64,000 nucleotides of DNA from Eurosta solidaginis (taxonomy: Eukaryota; Arthropoda; Insecta; Diptera; Tephritidae), in contig NC_090322.1 of assembly GCF_040869045.1 (NCBI RefSeq), positions 185,751,477-185,815,476 on the forward strand. The letters are read 5' to 3'. Under the pieces are notes generated by a model. The model was given only the letters and a program-made list of their open reading frames with translations, had not been told where the DNA came from and ran no database searches. This document shows positions 8,201 to 18,341 of this stretch, piece after piece. The position numbers and the translations under genes were made by a program. Each line of letters begins with the position of its first letter. Within the stretch, counting starts at the first letter, position 1.

Positions 8201-9446
8201 TATGAGGGTTTTAAAAGCGAGTGGCCCTTAGACGTATATGTGAAGGCGTTCTCGCGATATCGACCAAATATGGATCAGGTGATCCAGAAAATCATCTGTC
8301 GGGTACTGCTAATTTATTTATATATTCAATAACACTAACAGTATTCCTGCCAAGATTCCAAGGGCTGTTGATTTCGCCTTGTAGAACTTTTTCATTTTCT
8401 TCTACTTAATATGGTAGGTGTCACACCCATTTTACAAAGTTTTTTCCAAAGTTATATTTTGCGTCAATAAACCAATCCAGTTACCATGTTTGATCCCTTT
8501 TTTCGTATTTGGTATAGAATTATGGCATTTTTTTAATTTTTCGTAATTTTCGATATCGATAAAGTGGGCGTGGTTATGGTCGGATTTCGGCCATTTTTAT
8601 ACCAAGATAAAGTGAGTTCAGATAAGTACGTGGGCTAAGTTTAGTAAAGATATATCGGTTTTTGCTCAAGTTATTGTGTTAACGGCCGAGCGGAAGGACA
8701 GGCGGTGGACTGTGTATAAAAACTGGGCGTGGCTTCCACCGATTTCGCCCATTTTCACAGAGAACAGTTAACGTCATAGAATCTATGCTCCTACCAAATT
8801 TCAAAATGATTGGTAAATTTTTGTTCGACTTATGGCATTAAAAGTATTCTAGACACACTAAATGAAAATGGGCGGAGCCACGCCCATTTTGAAATTTTCT
8901 TTTATTTTTGTATTTTGTTGCATCATATCATTACTGGAGTTGAATTTTGACTTAATTTACTTATATACAGTAAAGATATTAAATTTTTTATTAAAATTTG
9001 AATTTAAAAAAAATTTTTTTTAAAAAGTGGGCGTTTTCTTCATCCAATTTTGCTAATTTTTATTTAGCACATATATAGTAATAGTAGTAACGTTCCTGCC
9101 AAATTTCATCATGATATCTTCAACGACTGCCAAATTACAACTTGCAAAACTTTTAAATTACCTTCTTGTAAAAGTGGGCGGTGCCACGCCCATTGTCCAA
9201 AATCTTACTAATTTTCTATTCTGCGTCATAACGTCAACCCATCTACCAAGTTTCATCGCTTTAACCGCCTTTGGCAATGAATTATCGCATTTTTTCGGTT
9301 TTTCGAAATTTTCGATATCGAAAAAGTGGGCGTGGTTATAGTCCGATATCGTTCATTTTAAATAGCGATCTGAGATGAGTGCTCAGGAACCTACATACCA
9401 AATTTCATCAAGATACCTCAAAATTTACTCAAGTTATCGTGTTAAC

Positions 9447-9478
9447 GGACGGACGGACGGACGGACGGACGGACGGAC
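9447..9478 (+). repeat. GACG microsatellite in the family A tail
   Basis: About eight GACG units precede ATGGCTCAATCAAATTTTTT. Equivalent shorter runs lie in the other family A copies (about 37207, 55690 and 62397 on plus; as CCGT near 24938, 26870, 37543 and 46764). A GACGG microsatellite is a known feature of DINE-1-type elements. Translations of it create false GRTDGRTDG peptides. Confidence 0.85.
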
Positions 9479-9624
9479 ATGGCTCAATCAAATTTTTTTT
9501 GGATCCTGATTATTTTGATATATGGAAGTCTATATCTATCTCGATTCCTTTATATATGTACAACCAACCGTTATCCAATCAAACTTAATATACTCTGTGA
9601 GCTCTGCTCAACTGAGTATAAAAA

Positions 9625-10360
9625 CAATTATATAAGGTAATATGAGAATGTTCGCTAATTATATACAGATATTTGTTATTGTTATTTTATTTGCACACTA
9701 ATTTCATATAACCCTTGCTTCATACACTGGAGATGATACATTTGAAATATATTGGGACTAAAAACTTATCCGGCAAAGCGATTCTCCTGCCCGCCAAATT
9801 ACATTCTCTCAAATATGTAGACATAGTAAGTGCAATTCTCGTAAACATCCAACGCATAGCTAAACATACAATACAGTCACTGATGTTTACGTTGAAGCTA
9901 AATTTACCAATTAGATTGAAAATCTGTTTCAGAATTTTATATCCAAATTACATTTTCTCCCTATTTGCATTTAGTTACCAACAATACAAGTAATATTTAT
10001 TGTTAATAGCAAAATACATTTATCTTTTGTTTCTTTTGAATTCAATTTTAACCATTTTATACGAAATGTCACGTACAGGCATTCAATTTTACTCGTCTAC
10101 ACTTATCTGACGCATATTATGGGCTTTACAAGCAATCGTGCTGGCTCTCTATACACAATTATCCACTCATTAATACACACACATCCACTTAATGTCTGCC
10201 TATCAAGCGTTGTTCTCATTTACATGCTTTACATTGAATTGACAATTCAAGCGGCATTACTGACCAATTTCGCGATACTTGAAATTGCTTTCTGCCCTAA
10301 AACGTATCTGCTATGGAATCTCTTGGATTGAAGTTGCTAGTGGAGTTATGATTTTAGTCT
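9625..10360. other. AT-rich spacer, nothing recognised
   Basis: Short ORFs of up to 92 codons occur here, but none has motifs or coding-like composition. No repeat shared with the rest of the window was seen. Confidence 0.5.
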
Positions 10361-10374
10361 AACCGAATCGAATA

Positions 10375-10635
10375 AAAAATAAATGTAAGGGACGATAACG
10401 TCCAAAGATACATTAGGCCAGCTTCTCTTCGAATTTGCGTCGTGCTCGTTTTAAACTGAGAGCTTTTCATGACAGAAATACACTTGGAGTGTTTGCCAAA
10501 TATTGCCGAGGGGCGACCCCGCTTAAAAAATTTTCTTCTAATTGGAAAACCTTGTTTCTAAAATTTTGTAGTTGCGGGCTAGAACACAGGATTTTTGGTG
10601 TCGGCGGACGCTATCATCACACTACGGCGGCCGCC
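10375..10635 (-). mobile_element. tRNA-derived SINE, copy S2, internally deleted
   Basis: Read on the minus strand it has the head GCGGCCGCCGTAGTGTGATG, then body pieces AAAATTTTAGAAACAAGG, GGGGTCGCCCCTCGGCA and GAGTGTATTTCTGTCATG, and the tail ending CCTTACATTT. Compared with the full copy at 21247-21605 it lacks part of the body. A perfect 14-bp direct repeat, AACCGAATCGAATA, flanks it at 10361-10374 and 10636-10649, which defines the insertion exactly. Confidence 0.85.
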
Positions 10636-10867
10636 AACCGAATCGAATACGTTTTTTATATATCGATAGACATACGACATTGTAGAATATTGAAGTTCTA
10701 AAAGTTTATTTGGAACTACCATAGTCAACATGTTCACAATGATGATATTTTCGTGTGGAGAATGAATATACAGATTCCACCGACCGGTTTGAAAAATAAT
10801 GTTTCCAATTTTTGTACTCTCAACCAATAATGTTCGCTAGGGTTTCAATATTAAGTAAGTAAGAAGA

Positions 10868-11110
10868 ATTCCTAGGGTGACGTGGGTCACTTTAGCACAA
10901 CCTCGATCTTGATATTGTAATAGATGAAACTCCTAAATATCCTGAATCAACACTTCATGTAATGTGTTCCCACTTGACACCAACCATGGCCTCAGTTATC
11001 ATGTAGAACCGATGCCTGCTTGATCCAATCCTATTGAATTTTCTGTAGAAGGTTATTGATGAAAATTTTTAATTAATGACACTTATTGGATGAGGCAAAG
11101 TACCGCTAAG
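10868..11110 (+). pseudogene. Jockey-type LINE, decayed 3' end of the ORF2 region
   Basis: Broken frames read TWVTLAQPRS and then CNVFPLDTNH, corresponding to the RVTLAQLRSGYCN and CNVSPHGTNHLFNC segments of the better copy at 58440-58900. It carries several stops and indels. The stretch after 11040 (ACTTATTGGATGAGGCAAAG) resembles the 3' UTR of the copy at 13590 (CCTATTAGATGGGGCGAAGC). Confidence 0.65.
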
Positions 11111-11119
11111 AGGAGAAGA

Positions 11120-12640
11120 GTTCATCGAGGTTAGCAGAGTCGCTTCGTCATGATATATACATAAGAGTAACTATCTATTAATCCAATAGGTTGGACTTTG
11201 GGCAAGTTTCGTGAGCCATTTTTCTTTTATAATGAACATGGCAAAGGACTGTGATTTGAGCATATGTATTTTGAAAGTCCGGCCAGCTCAAAATGGTGCT
11301 AATGTCCTGCTGTTTGATGCGCTCGCGAATGTAAGGACTGACCTCTCCTCCATACAGAAAATCGGATTGACAGGCAAGGCAGAAGGACAATAGGGATTTG
11401 CTACCTTCCGAAATGTAGCCGCTAAGTATTGTCATTCACGGCTGTAAAGGTTCTTCCGGCCTCATCAAGATGAGATTTTTTTTGTATGGACTTTTTCTGT
11501 GATAATCTAGAAACGACTTACGATGATTTCCCCTACCATGCCATCAAAAACATGCTTGACTTCTTTAACATCAGAACGTGTAGCGAATTAATTTTTTGCA
11601 GTACTATTGGAAAATACAGCTTCCAGAATGTGACGTTCTTCAACGGTTTAAGGTTGATCAACTTGGATGCGACTTGAAACATAATTAGATTCAGCATTAA
11701 ATGAACAAACAACCTACTTGGTTATCCCCTATCAAAGAAGATGAAATAGAGTTGATCTCATCATTCTTGATGGTGGACGTAGCACCAGCCTCCAATATCG
11801 ACTCCGAACATTCGCATGTGGAAACTAAGATGCACAACTGTCATTGTTCTGAGATGCTGATGATTACATCATTCGGCTCCCTTTCGAGTACGTTGACAGC
11901 AATTTTCGATTTCCCACTCACTATGTACCCCCACTGCTATTAGTATAAAGTTCCGTCGAGCCCGAAAACACAACGGAAACGATGAGAAATGATAAGCCCA
12001 ACATGAAAATAGGGATGGGCTTTGGTGCAATATAAAAATTATCATGTATAATACTGGGTCACAACGTTAAAAAATATACTAAGATAACCATTACCTAACG
12101 ATAATCGTTTCGCGATTGACAATGGGGCAACTTGTAACTGGATGAACGGAACTACCCTGCGTTTCCTTCATTTCAAGTAACTTTACTAGCTAAAACATTT
12201 TTTTTTTTTGCAACAAATAAGCAAGCTTATATCAGCTATCAAGCTTGACACAGACGTCGAGTTCGTATCTGAAGATGGCATCATCTGAGCTTAATGGATT
12301 AATATCCAGCAACGGACTTCGAAAACTTTCTTCAAACCAAGCAAGATGCGAGAAGCAAGATCGCTTAAAACAACAACACTTTTTCGCACAATGCCATTAG
12401 GAGAGTTTTAACGACGTTGATGGTGCTTTGCTGGATACAGAGTTGGTACGTTAAAACTTTTGAGATACTACCAAGAACATATCGGTAACGATTTAACTAT
12501 ATTGAAAGTCATCTAAAGCCCTCAATCCCAGAGGAACCTAGAGTCGCCAGAACCTTGCCTTCTAAACAAAAGGGGTTTGCCACGAACAGGTTAAAATTAG
12601 GAAGGACAAGAAAAGACACCGGTGGCACCGGTGCAATTCA
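11120..12640. other. Unrecognised sequence between LINE remnants
   Basis: ORFs of 60-85 codons occur on both strands (11178-11435 minus, 11486-11677 plus, 11701-11943 plus), but none shows a motif I can name. The last 100 bases may be upstream LINE sequence with frameshifts. Some decayed transposon coding sequence is possible. Confidence 0.4.
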
Positions 12641-12654
12641 TGATCATAACATCT

Positions 12655-13620
12655 AATCGAAGAAGGAGCTACCATTGTATCCTACGCCGATGACTGCACG
12701 ATAATGGCTAGAGGTCCCGGTCCAACCATCAATGCGCTATGTAATAAAATAAACAACTACCTCCCTGATCTATCCAGTTTTTTCGCCATGCGAAATCTGA
12801 CATTGTCACAGATCAAATCATCGGCGATCTTATTTACAACGTACACAAAACAAATATTGACCATATTGGACATCTACGTCGATGGCATTGCGCTACCGAC
12901 TGTCTTACACCCAGTCGATCAGGATCTACATTTTCGCGAGCATGCGGATGAATGTACCTTAAATCTAGAACTGTAGTAAAATCCTTAAATACCTAGCCGG
13001 CAGTACTTGACGTAAGGACTGAGAGACGCTAATTACCACTTACAAAGCAATTGGACGGCCGTTTGCATGCTACGCGTCCCCGATATGATCGCCGAGCCTA
13101 AAGATTGCCTCACTGGAAGAAAATATAAGCCCGTCAAAACACCGCTTTAAGAATCGCTACGGGCTGTCTTTTTATGTCCCTTGAATACCATCTACGCGGT
13201 GAGATGAGAATACTCGCACTAGGAAGAGAAACGAAATGCTGAAAAACCAGTTTCTGTTGATAACCCTGGGCATCCCAGCAGATCCGCAAGCATTATGAGG
13301 AATACGACCCCCGAGAACTTAGCCACATGTAGAAGAAAAACACAAAAAGGTCCTTAGTGATATCCACAAGAGGGCGTCGGACCTATATGCCAGGAATTGA
13401 TCGCCGAACCCCGTTCTTGAAGTTAAATACACTGAACTCGCAGAAGATTCCCAACCTGATACCATCTTATCAATTGCAATGTGAAACCAACGACTCTAAC
13501 ACCCCCTCTCTCTGGTATATCCCTGTTGAAACTGCAAGTTTCCTTGGGCTCCCGTTAGAGGATATTGATAACAATTTGTGAGTAGTCGCACCTATTAGAT
13601 GGGGCGAAGCACTGTTACAA
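12655..13620 (+). pseudogene. Jockey-clade LINE, reverse transcriptase palm to 3' UTR, decayed
   Basis: At 12675-12976 the frame reads IVSYADDCTIMARGPG with the YADD catalytic motif, then LPDLSSFFAMRNLTLS, KSSAILFTTYTK and a DIYVDGIALPTV segment, as in Jockey reverse transcriptases. After a frameshift come SRNKVLKYLAGST-like and TTYKAIGRP segments (12980-13060), then a broken stretch with RASDLYARN near 13375 and a C-terminal PVETASFLGLPLEDIDNNL ending at 13581. A 3' UTR with CTATTAGATGGGGCGAAGCA and a CAACAACATTAA tail follows. Multiple stops, frameshifts and deletions make it inactive. Part of the thumb and the Cys-rich segment are missing. Confidence 0.85.
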
Positions 13621-13624
13621 CAAC

Positions 13625-16140
13625 ATTAACAGAAGAAATACTGGTAGTCAGCAAAGTGGTTACCGTATTATTCGTGTCATTTTCAAATTTTGTAGCCAAA
13701 CGGGATCAGTCTGAGTCAAGAGTCAGTTTTGATGTGTTAGTGAAAATATTTTAATACTACTTAATCGGGGAAAATCAAAATTATTAAATTAATGAATCTT
13801 GTAAACATTATGAAAACTTGAAGTCTTTTTGATATCAGTTCTTCTTAACGTAGTACGGCAACTAACGGAAGCTGAAGAATTACGAGCTGGATGGTAAACA
13901 AAGAAACAAAATGTGCGGTGTGGACGCCATATAAATCAGATACTCATTTCAGCAATACAGATTTTCTCCAATAGTAAAATTTAACATATGTGTAAATACG
14001 ACAAATCTATGTGTGTATATCGACAAACATATGTATGTATGCATATTTTTAACAAATGCGCATTTAAAAGTAGTAACGCCATCGGGATCCAACCAAACTC
14101 ATATTTGCCTAAATTTCAACGCCTCATTTAAGCACCGCAGCTACGCCGATAGGCTTATTGAAGGGCAATGATGCGTGTTGCAAACTTTTTACTCACACAT
14201 ATGTACATAGGCTTATTGGCATGTATGCATTTTAATGAATGAATAACTTTGTATGTCCAGCATTGCATAGCACATGGCACATTTAGCGGCCAAATTGATA
14301 CCTCACTTCGTTGCATACGCTCATAAGTTCATAATATACAGAGAGGAGCGTCTACAGGGAGGGATAGCGATCATAGATGCTGCTTGTAGTTATAGCGTCT
14401 TTTTAACAAAGAACGAGTTATAGGTACACGTAACCCAACAAGACAGCTGACTTTTGTTTATACTTTTGTCTTGTATTTAACTGTGAGGCGATGCTTCAGC
14501 CCTATATATAATTATTTCGTAGATCCTACTGGATTTGAGCATGGGTTTAACTGCAATAGGTGAAATTGGCCCAACTCTTTTAAAAATTCGTTAACAACCA
14601 TCTCTTGAAGCTAATATTTAAAATACAAAAAACCGCCTGCAAACTTGAGCCACAGTAAATGGACATTTAGCGGCTTCATGAAATGCGGCAAATGAAATAT
14701 AGAATATATCAGCATATTTCCTTAGATATAAAGAATTCGTAAAACGTGTTTCTTTTTCTTTTTTCAAATGAGTTGAGTTTAGAGGGACATATAGAGAGAG
14801 ACTTTTACTCTTTAACTGCCTACCTAATGCAAAAAGTACTTCGTCCTGTTAGTATAAGTGTAAGTTAAAATAACCTCCGCGAAGGATTATCAAAACATTT
14901 TTGCATCTATGTATATATGAGCCCCCTCACACTCTCAATCGAAGAGTGACTACGTCTTTGTTTGAGTAGGTGTTGCTTGCAACGTCACTTGCTGACGACG
15001 ATTGTGGTCGATGGTTTGTAATTAATTACAATAAATTGCAGCTTTACTTTTCCAAGCGTCGAAAAGGTGACACCAGCAAAACCATTTAAGGATATAACAA
15101 CAACTACAAGGTGCTTAAGCTATTAATAGAGGCATTTGTAGTTACCCTGCAGCCAATCGCAGCAATTCCGCACTAGCGCAGGACTATCGCATTAAGAGAC
15201 AGTAATATAACTAATTCTGTCCCCACGTAGTGCTTTATACTGTTTTCACACAGACGGCTTATTGAATAATAAAGGCAGTTTTCTACATTAAGACGCTTAT
15301 TGAGCTCAATCTGCCCTACAAAATTCGAATATATAGTTATTTCATTAGTAGCTAATCGAATGCCTAATGAAGTCAAAAGCACAATGCAACTCTGTTGGCA
15401 GCCTTCCGCTTCTTAGTTTTTGGTTTGCTCAGTGCTTAAAAATGTCATTTGTCAAAGTAAATGTCATTGTCTGCATGGCGGAACGCTACAAGGTGGCCGC
15501 ATCGAACAGCTGATTATAGCCTTTTTTATTTGATTTGATACATCAACTACCGGCGCAATACGATTTTGACATTTGTCCATCGAATTTACAAGTACATGGA
15601 ATTTTTTTTGTTTTTAGGTATGTCATCATGCTGCCACCTTGTATCGTTCCGCCATGATTGTCATATAGCATTTTCATTTTATTCGCTTGACATTTTATCC
15701 TTCATACTAATCGAGCAGTTACTTCTGTGTGAAAGCAAAAAATTTACGATTTCATTAGAAGGTGAAATGAGATCATTAAGTTTCTGTGTGAAAACAATAT
15801 TAAACTGACACGAAATTGCAATTTTCGCCCTTTGAAGACCTTTTGAATGTGTTCTTAACTTATTCAGTCGTATGTGTTTCTGAAATAGTCACAGAGCCTT
15901 GGATTAGTTAGCTATGAATCCGGTTAGCAATATTTCGGAGGTAAGTAGATACATATTTCCACTTTAGAACTAGATGGTTTATTGGCTCTATTTCGATTGT
16001 TCTTAGCTAGTGTAAAATTTTGTTGGTACTATCTCTTTGGCCACGAACCAGACAAAAGCTCTCATAGCCAGAAATATAAAAACCCACACTGTCGATTTTT
16101 GAAACAGAAAAATTTAGAAAATACTGTGGTGCTGTTTTGA
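13625..16140. other. AT-rich spacer with no recognised gene
   Basis: No family A-E modules and no protein motifs were seen here. It contains one clear inverted-repeat structure at 15475-15655 (listed separately) and TATGTATGTATG-type simple sequence near 14030. It could be ordinary intergenic DNA. Confidence 0.45.
15475..15655. repeat. 23-bp inverted repeats, candidate small MITE or hairpin
   Basis: ATGGCGGAACGCTACAAGGT plus GGC at 15475-15497 is repeated in inverted orientation at 15633-15655 with one mismatch. The inside is AT-rich and includes CAGCTG. The overall length of about 181 bp fits a MITE. A target duplication could not be settled by eye. Confidence 0.55.
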
Positions 16141-16164
16141 TACGTACTAGAGGTTTACACCGAT

Positions 16165-16236
16165 CACTTAATCGGCGGCGGCGGCGCAGGCTCTATTATA
16201 TACCGGCGGCGGCGGCGTGTGCGGCGCGCCGGCGTA
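16165..16236. repeat. GC-rich CGG-repeat patch
   Basis: Two runs of CGGCGGCGGCG (about 16171 and 16204), followed by GTGTGCGGCGCGCCGGCGTA, stand out in AT-rich surroundings. The segment between the runs is CAGGCTCTATTATATACC. It is probably the end of a repeat or a decayed element; function unknown. Confidence 0.5.
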
Positions 16237-16289
16237 CGCTGGTGTTCTTACTTTAAAAAGCTTGATTTTTCGATTTAAAAAAATAGTAT

Positions 16290-16493
16290 TTATGAAAGGG
16301 TTTGCTTATAAGTATTTAAGGAATTCAACGTGTTGGCCATTTCGGAAAGATCCGAGGTTTTTGCCTCAAGATCTCGCAGACTGTTCAAACACTTTCAGGA
16401 GTAGCTCCTTGCGGAGGGATTGTCCCTCGTTCACTTGCTCCAGAGAGGCTTCGAACCTAGCCCCGGTCTTTGGAATCGGTACTGCTGCGTCTG
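16290..16493 (-). pseudogene. Candidate terminal exon of a host gene, broken by one frameshift
   Basis: On the minus strand a good splice acceptor (TATTTGTTTTCAG) ends at 16494. From 16493 a GC-richer frame reads AVPIPKTGARFEASLEQVNE, then GQSLRKELLLKVFEQSA, and reaches TGA at 16368-16366. In the neighbouring frame the sequence continues without a break as DLEAKTSDLSEMANTLNSLN and ends at TAA (16292-16290). The two parts share polar, heptad-like composition and look like one coiled-coil C-terminus interrupted by a small indel around 16368-16378. I do not recognise the protein. It may be a real terminal exon with a sequencing error, a pseudogene exon, or decayed transposon coding sequence. No partner exon was found nearby. 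Confidence 0.4.
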
Positions 16494-16509
16494 CTGAAAA
16501 CAAATAGAG

Positions 16510-18340
16510 ATACATAAAATAGCCACACTTTTGTCTGCATATCACGTGCAAAGCTTAGTTTCACCTAGGGTTAACTCCTAATAATCGTCGCGAGCACAAA
16601 TTATTTAAGTCATTTGTGGCTCCTTGGCGGCCACGCACAAAGCTGACTTACGGTTACTATTAATGGTCTATTAATACTCATGAGACTCGTGGCACAGGGC
16701 GCCTCCAGTTTTTTCGGCTGTTTATAAGAGCTACAATTCCCAATGTGCGAACAGTAGCAATCCCGACCACCAGTCGCTACCATGCCTTCTGACCCTCACG
16801 CCATATGCCAGCACAGAAGCTATAGGACTGCGACTTCGAACTCATACCTTCGTCGACGTAATTTTCCTAGAAGATCTAGGTGTAGCTGCGAAGACTTTCC
16901 AACGGATGCTTTTGCCGAGCTACACCAGAGAAACAAATTGAAACGTTAAGGAGTTCAGCCAAGGATGCCGTCATTGCGTAATGGGTGAAAATCGTATAAT
17001 CCTCGGCGCATCTATATAATTAAAATTTTACAAGGACCCAGGATAAAACTTTGAAAATGAAGACCAGAGTTTGTAGACGTTTGTGTTCACATCATTGATT
17101 TCAATAGTCTTCGTTAAATCAAAACGATATTTTAGAATGAAAGTCGACCGATTTTAAGTTGAATGATGTTTACTGCTGTTTTCCAGCCTAATGATATAAG
17201 GGCTCATTATGAATGACCGCGTAGCTTCAGTTTTCAGACTTGTTCGACTGCCCACTTCGTTAGGGTAGTAGCACACACGGTCATTTTTTCCACTGTCTTG
17301 GGAAAGCTTTTGCTTCACCACTTTGAGTGTTCTTGCGAAGGACAAAGCCTCACCTGGTAAATACATATATGTGCCTACGTATTCACATTTGTAAAAGGAG
17401 CCGTAACGTGTAGGTGATATTTAAGCTTGGTTGATAAGCTATAATCAATGTAATTAACTCCAAGAGAATACTTTTGAATAGGGCCGCCAACTTTATGTCA
17501 AACCGGGAGACTTGGGTGTTGAAGGATGAAGTGCTAAAATTAAAATTAACATTTCAGACGCTATTTTAAAGTTTCGCAAATAAACAACAGATGTTTGAAT
17601 GTAAGCCCAAGTGGTTTTTCAAACCCTTCTCATACGTACATATATTCTCAACTTAAGTATAAGGTAAAAAACATTTCAAAGGAGTGTTTATGCCTCTATA
17701 ACCTACTAAAGGATTTTGCATCACTGATTTCGCTTATGCTTTCAGCCAATCGCAATATAAAATTTTTTAAAAAAAATTGGCACTTTTTTTTGCTTTTTTT
17801 AACAACTTGCAAACAATTTGAAATGCCTTGGGTAATATTTTTTTTTTTTTTTTTTTTTGGAAAAAATATGCAAAGTGATTATATAAATTTATTATATAAT
17901 GTTTCTTTTAGTATTTTGTTTTAATAACTTGGTGAATTGGGTGATGCAAAGTCTGTGTTATGCTGACATCGAAAACGCCTGTTTTTTTAAATAACTTTTG
18001 AACAGTTAGAAAGAGTTTAATTTCGCAATTAGTTTCTTATATCTGACAGTGATGTGCATCCGTTGACACCACTTTCGACCATATCCGACCAATTTTCGAC
18101 TTCAACAATAAATGGCTCCACGCCGATATTTTTGGCATTTATTATGTATGCATGGAGAAGTGCCACGGTTAATTTCATTCCTTAGACTGGTAAAGCCTCT
18201 CATTGCAAAGCAACGGACTACAGACGCTTGTCGCCATTCTAGCAGTTCACAGTATAAGCACAGATGCCACGTATAACGCGCTTACGCATCAGATGTAAAT
18301 AGCGGTGGGAACTTCCAAGCAGAATTATCAGTTATCAACT
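16510..18340. other. Unrecognised intergenic stretch
   Basis: ORFs up to 109 codons occur here (17595-17924 includes a long poly-T/poly-F run and is not credible). The minus-strand ORF at 17154-17366 has no motif I can name. A poly-T run lies at about 17839-17858. Confidence 0.4.
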
Positions 18341-18341
18341 A

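Larger units (their letters stand above)
6507..9624 (+). mobile_element. DINE-1/Helentron-like family A element, copy A2 (longest, about 3.1 kb)
   Basis: It begins AACAAGTAAGGAAGGCTAAG and carries a subterminal ATACTCAGTTGAG. It runs through a long tandem array (6640-8200), a CCACGCCC-rich body, a GACG microsatellite and ends CTCAACTGAGTATAAAAA. The 13-bp ATACTCAGTTGAG near the 5' end is inverted at the 3' end, as in Helentron-associated elements. No protein is encoded. Shared array variants (CATTAGGGTGGGCC, GAATGTTTGTACG) make it the closest relative of copy A8 at 59714-62567. Confidence 0.75.

Noticed and set aside
11178..11943. Three ORFs of 63-85 codons considered as fragments of a DNA transposase or host gene
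   Set aside because: No recognisable motif, and opposing frames are equally open; left as unassigned.
17595..17924. ORF of 109 codons
   Set aside because: It depends on a poly-T run translated as phenylalanine; low-complexity AT-rich sequence.
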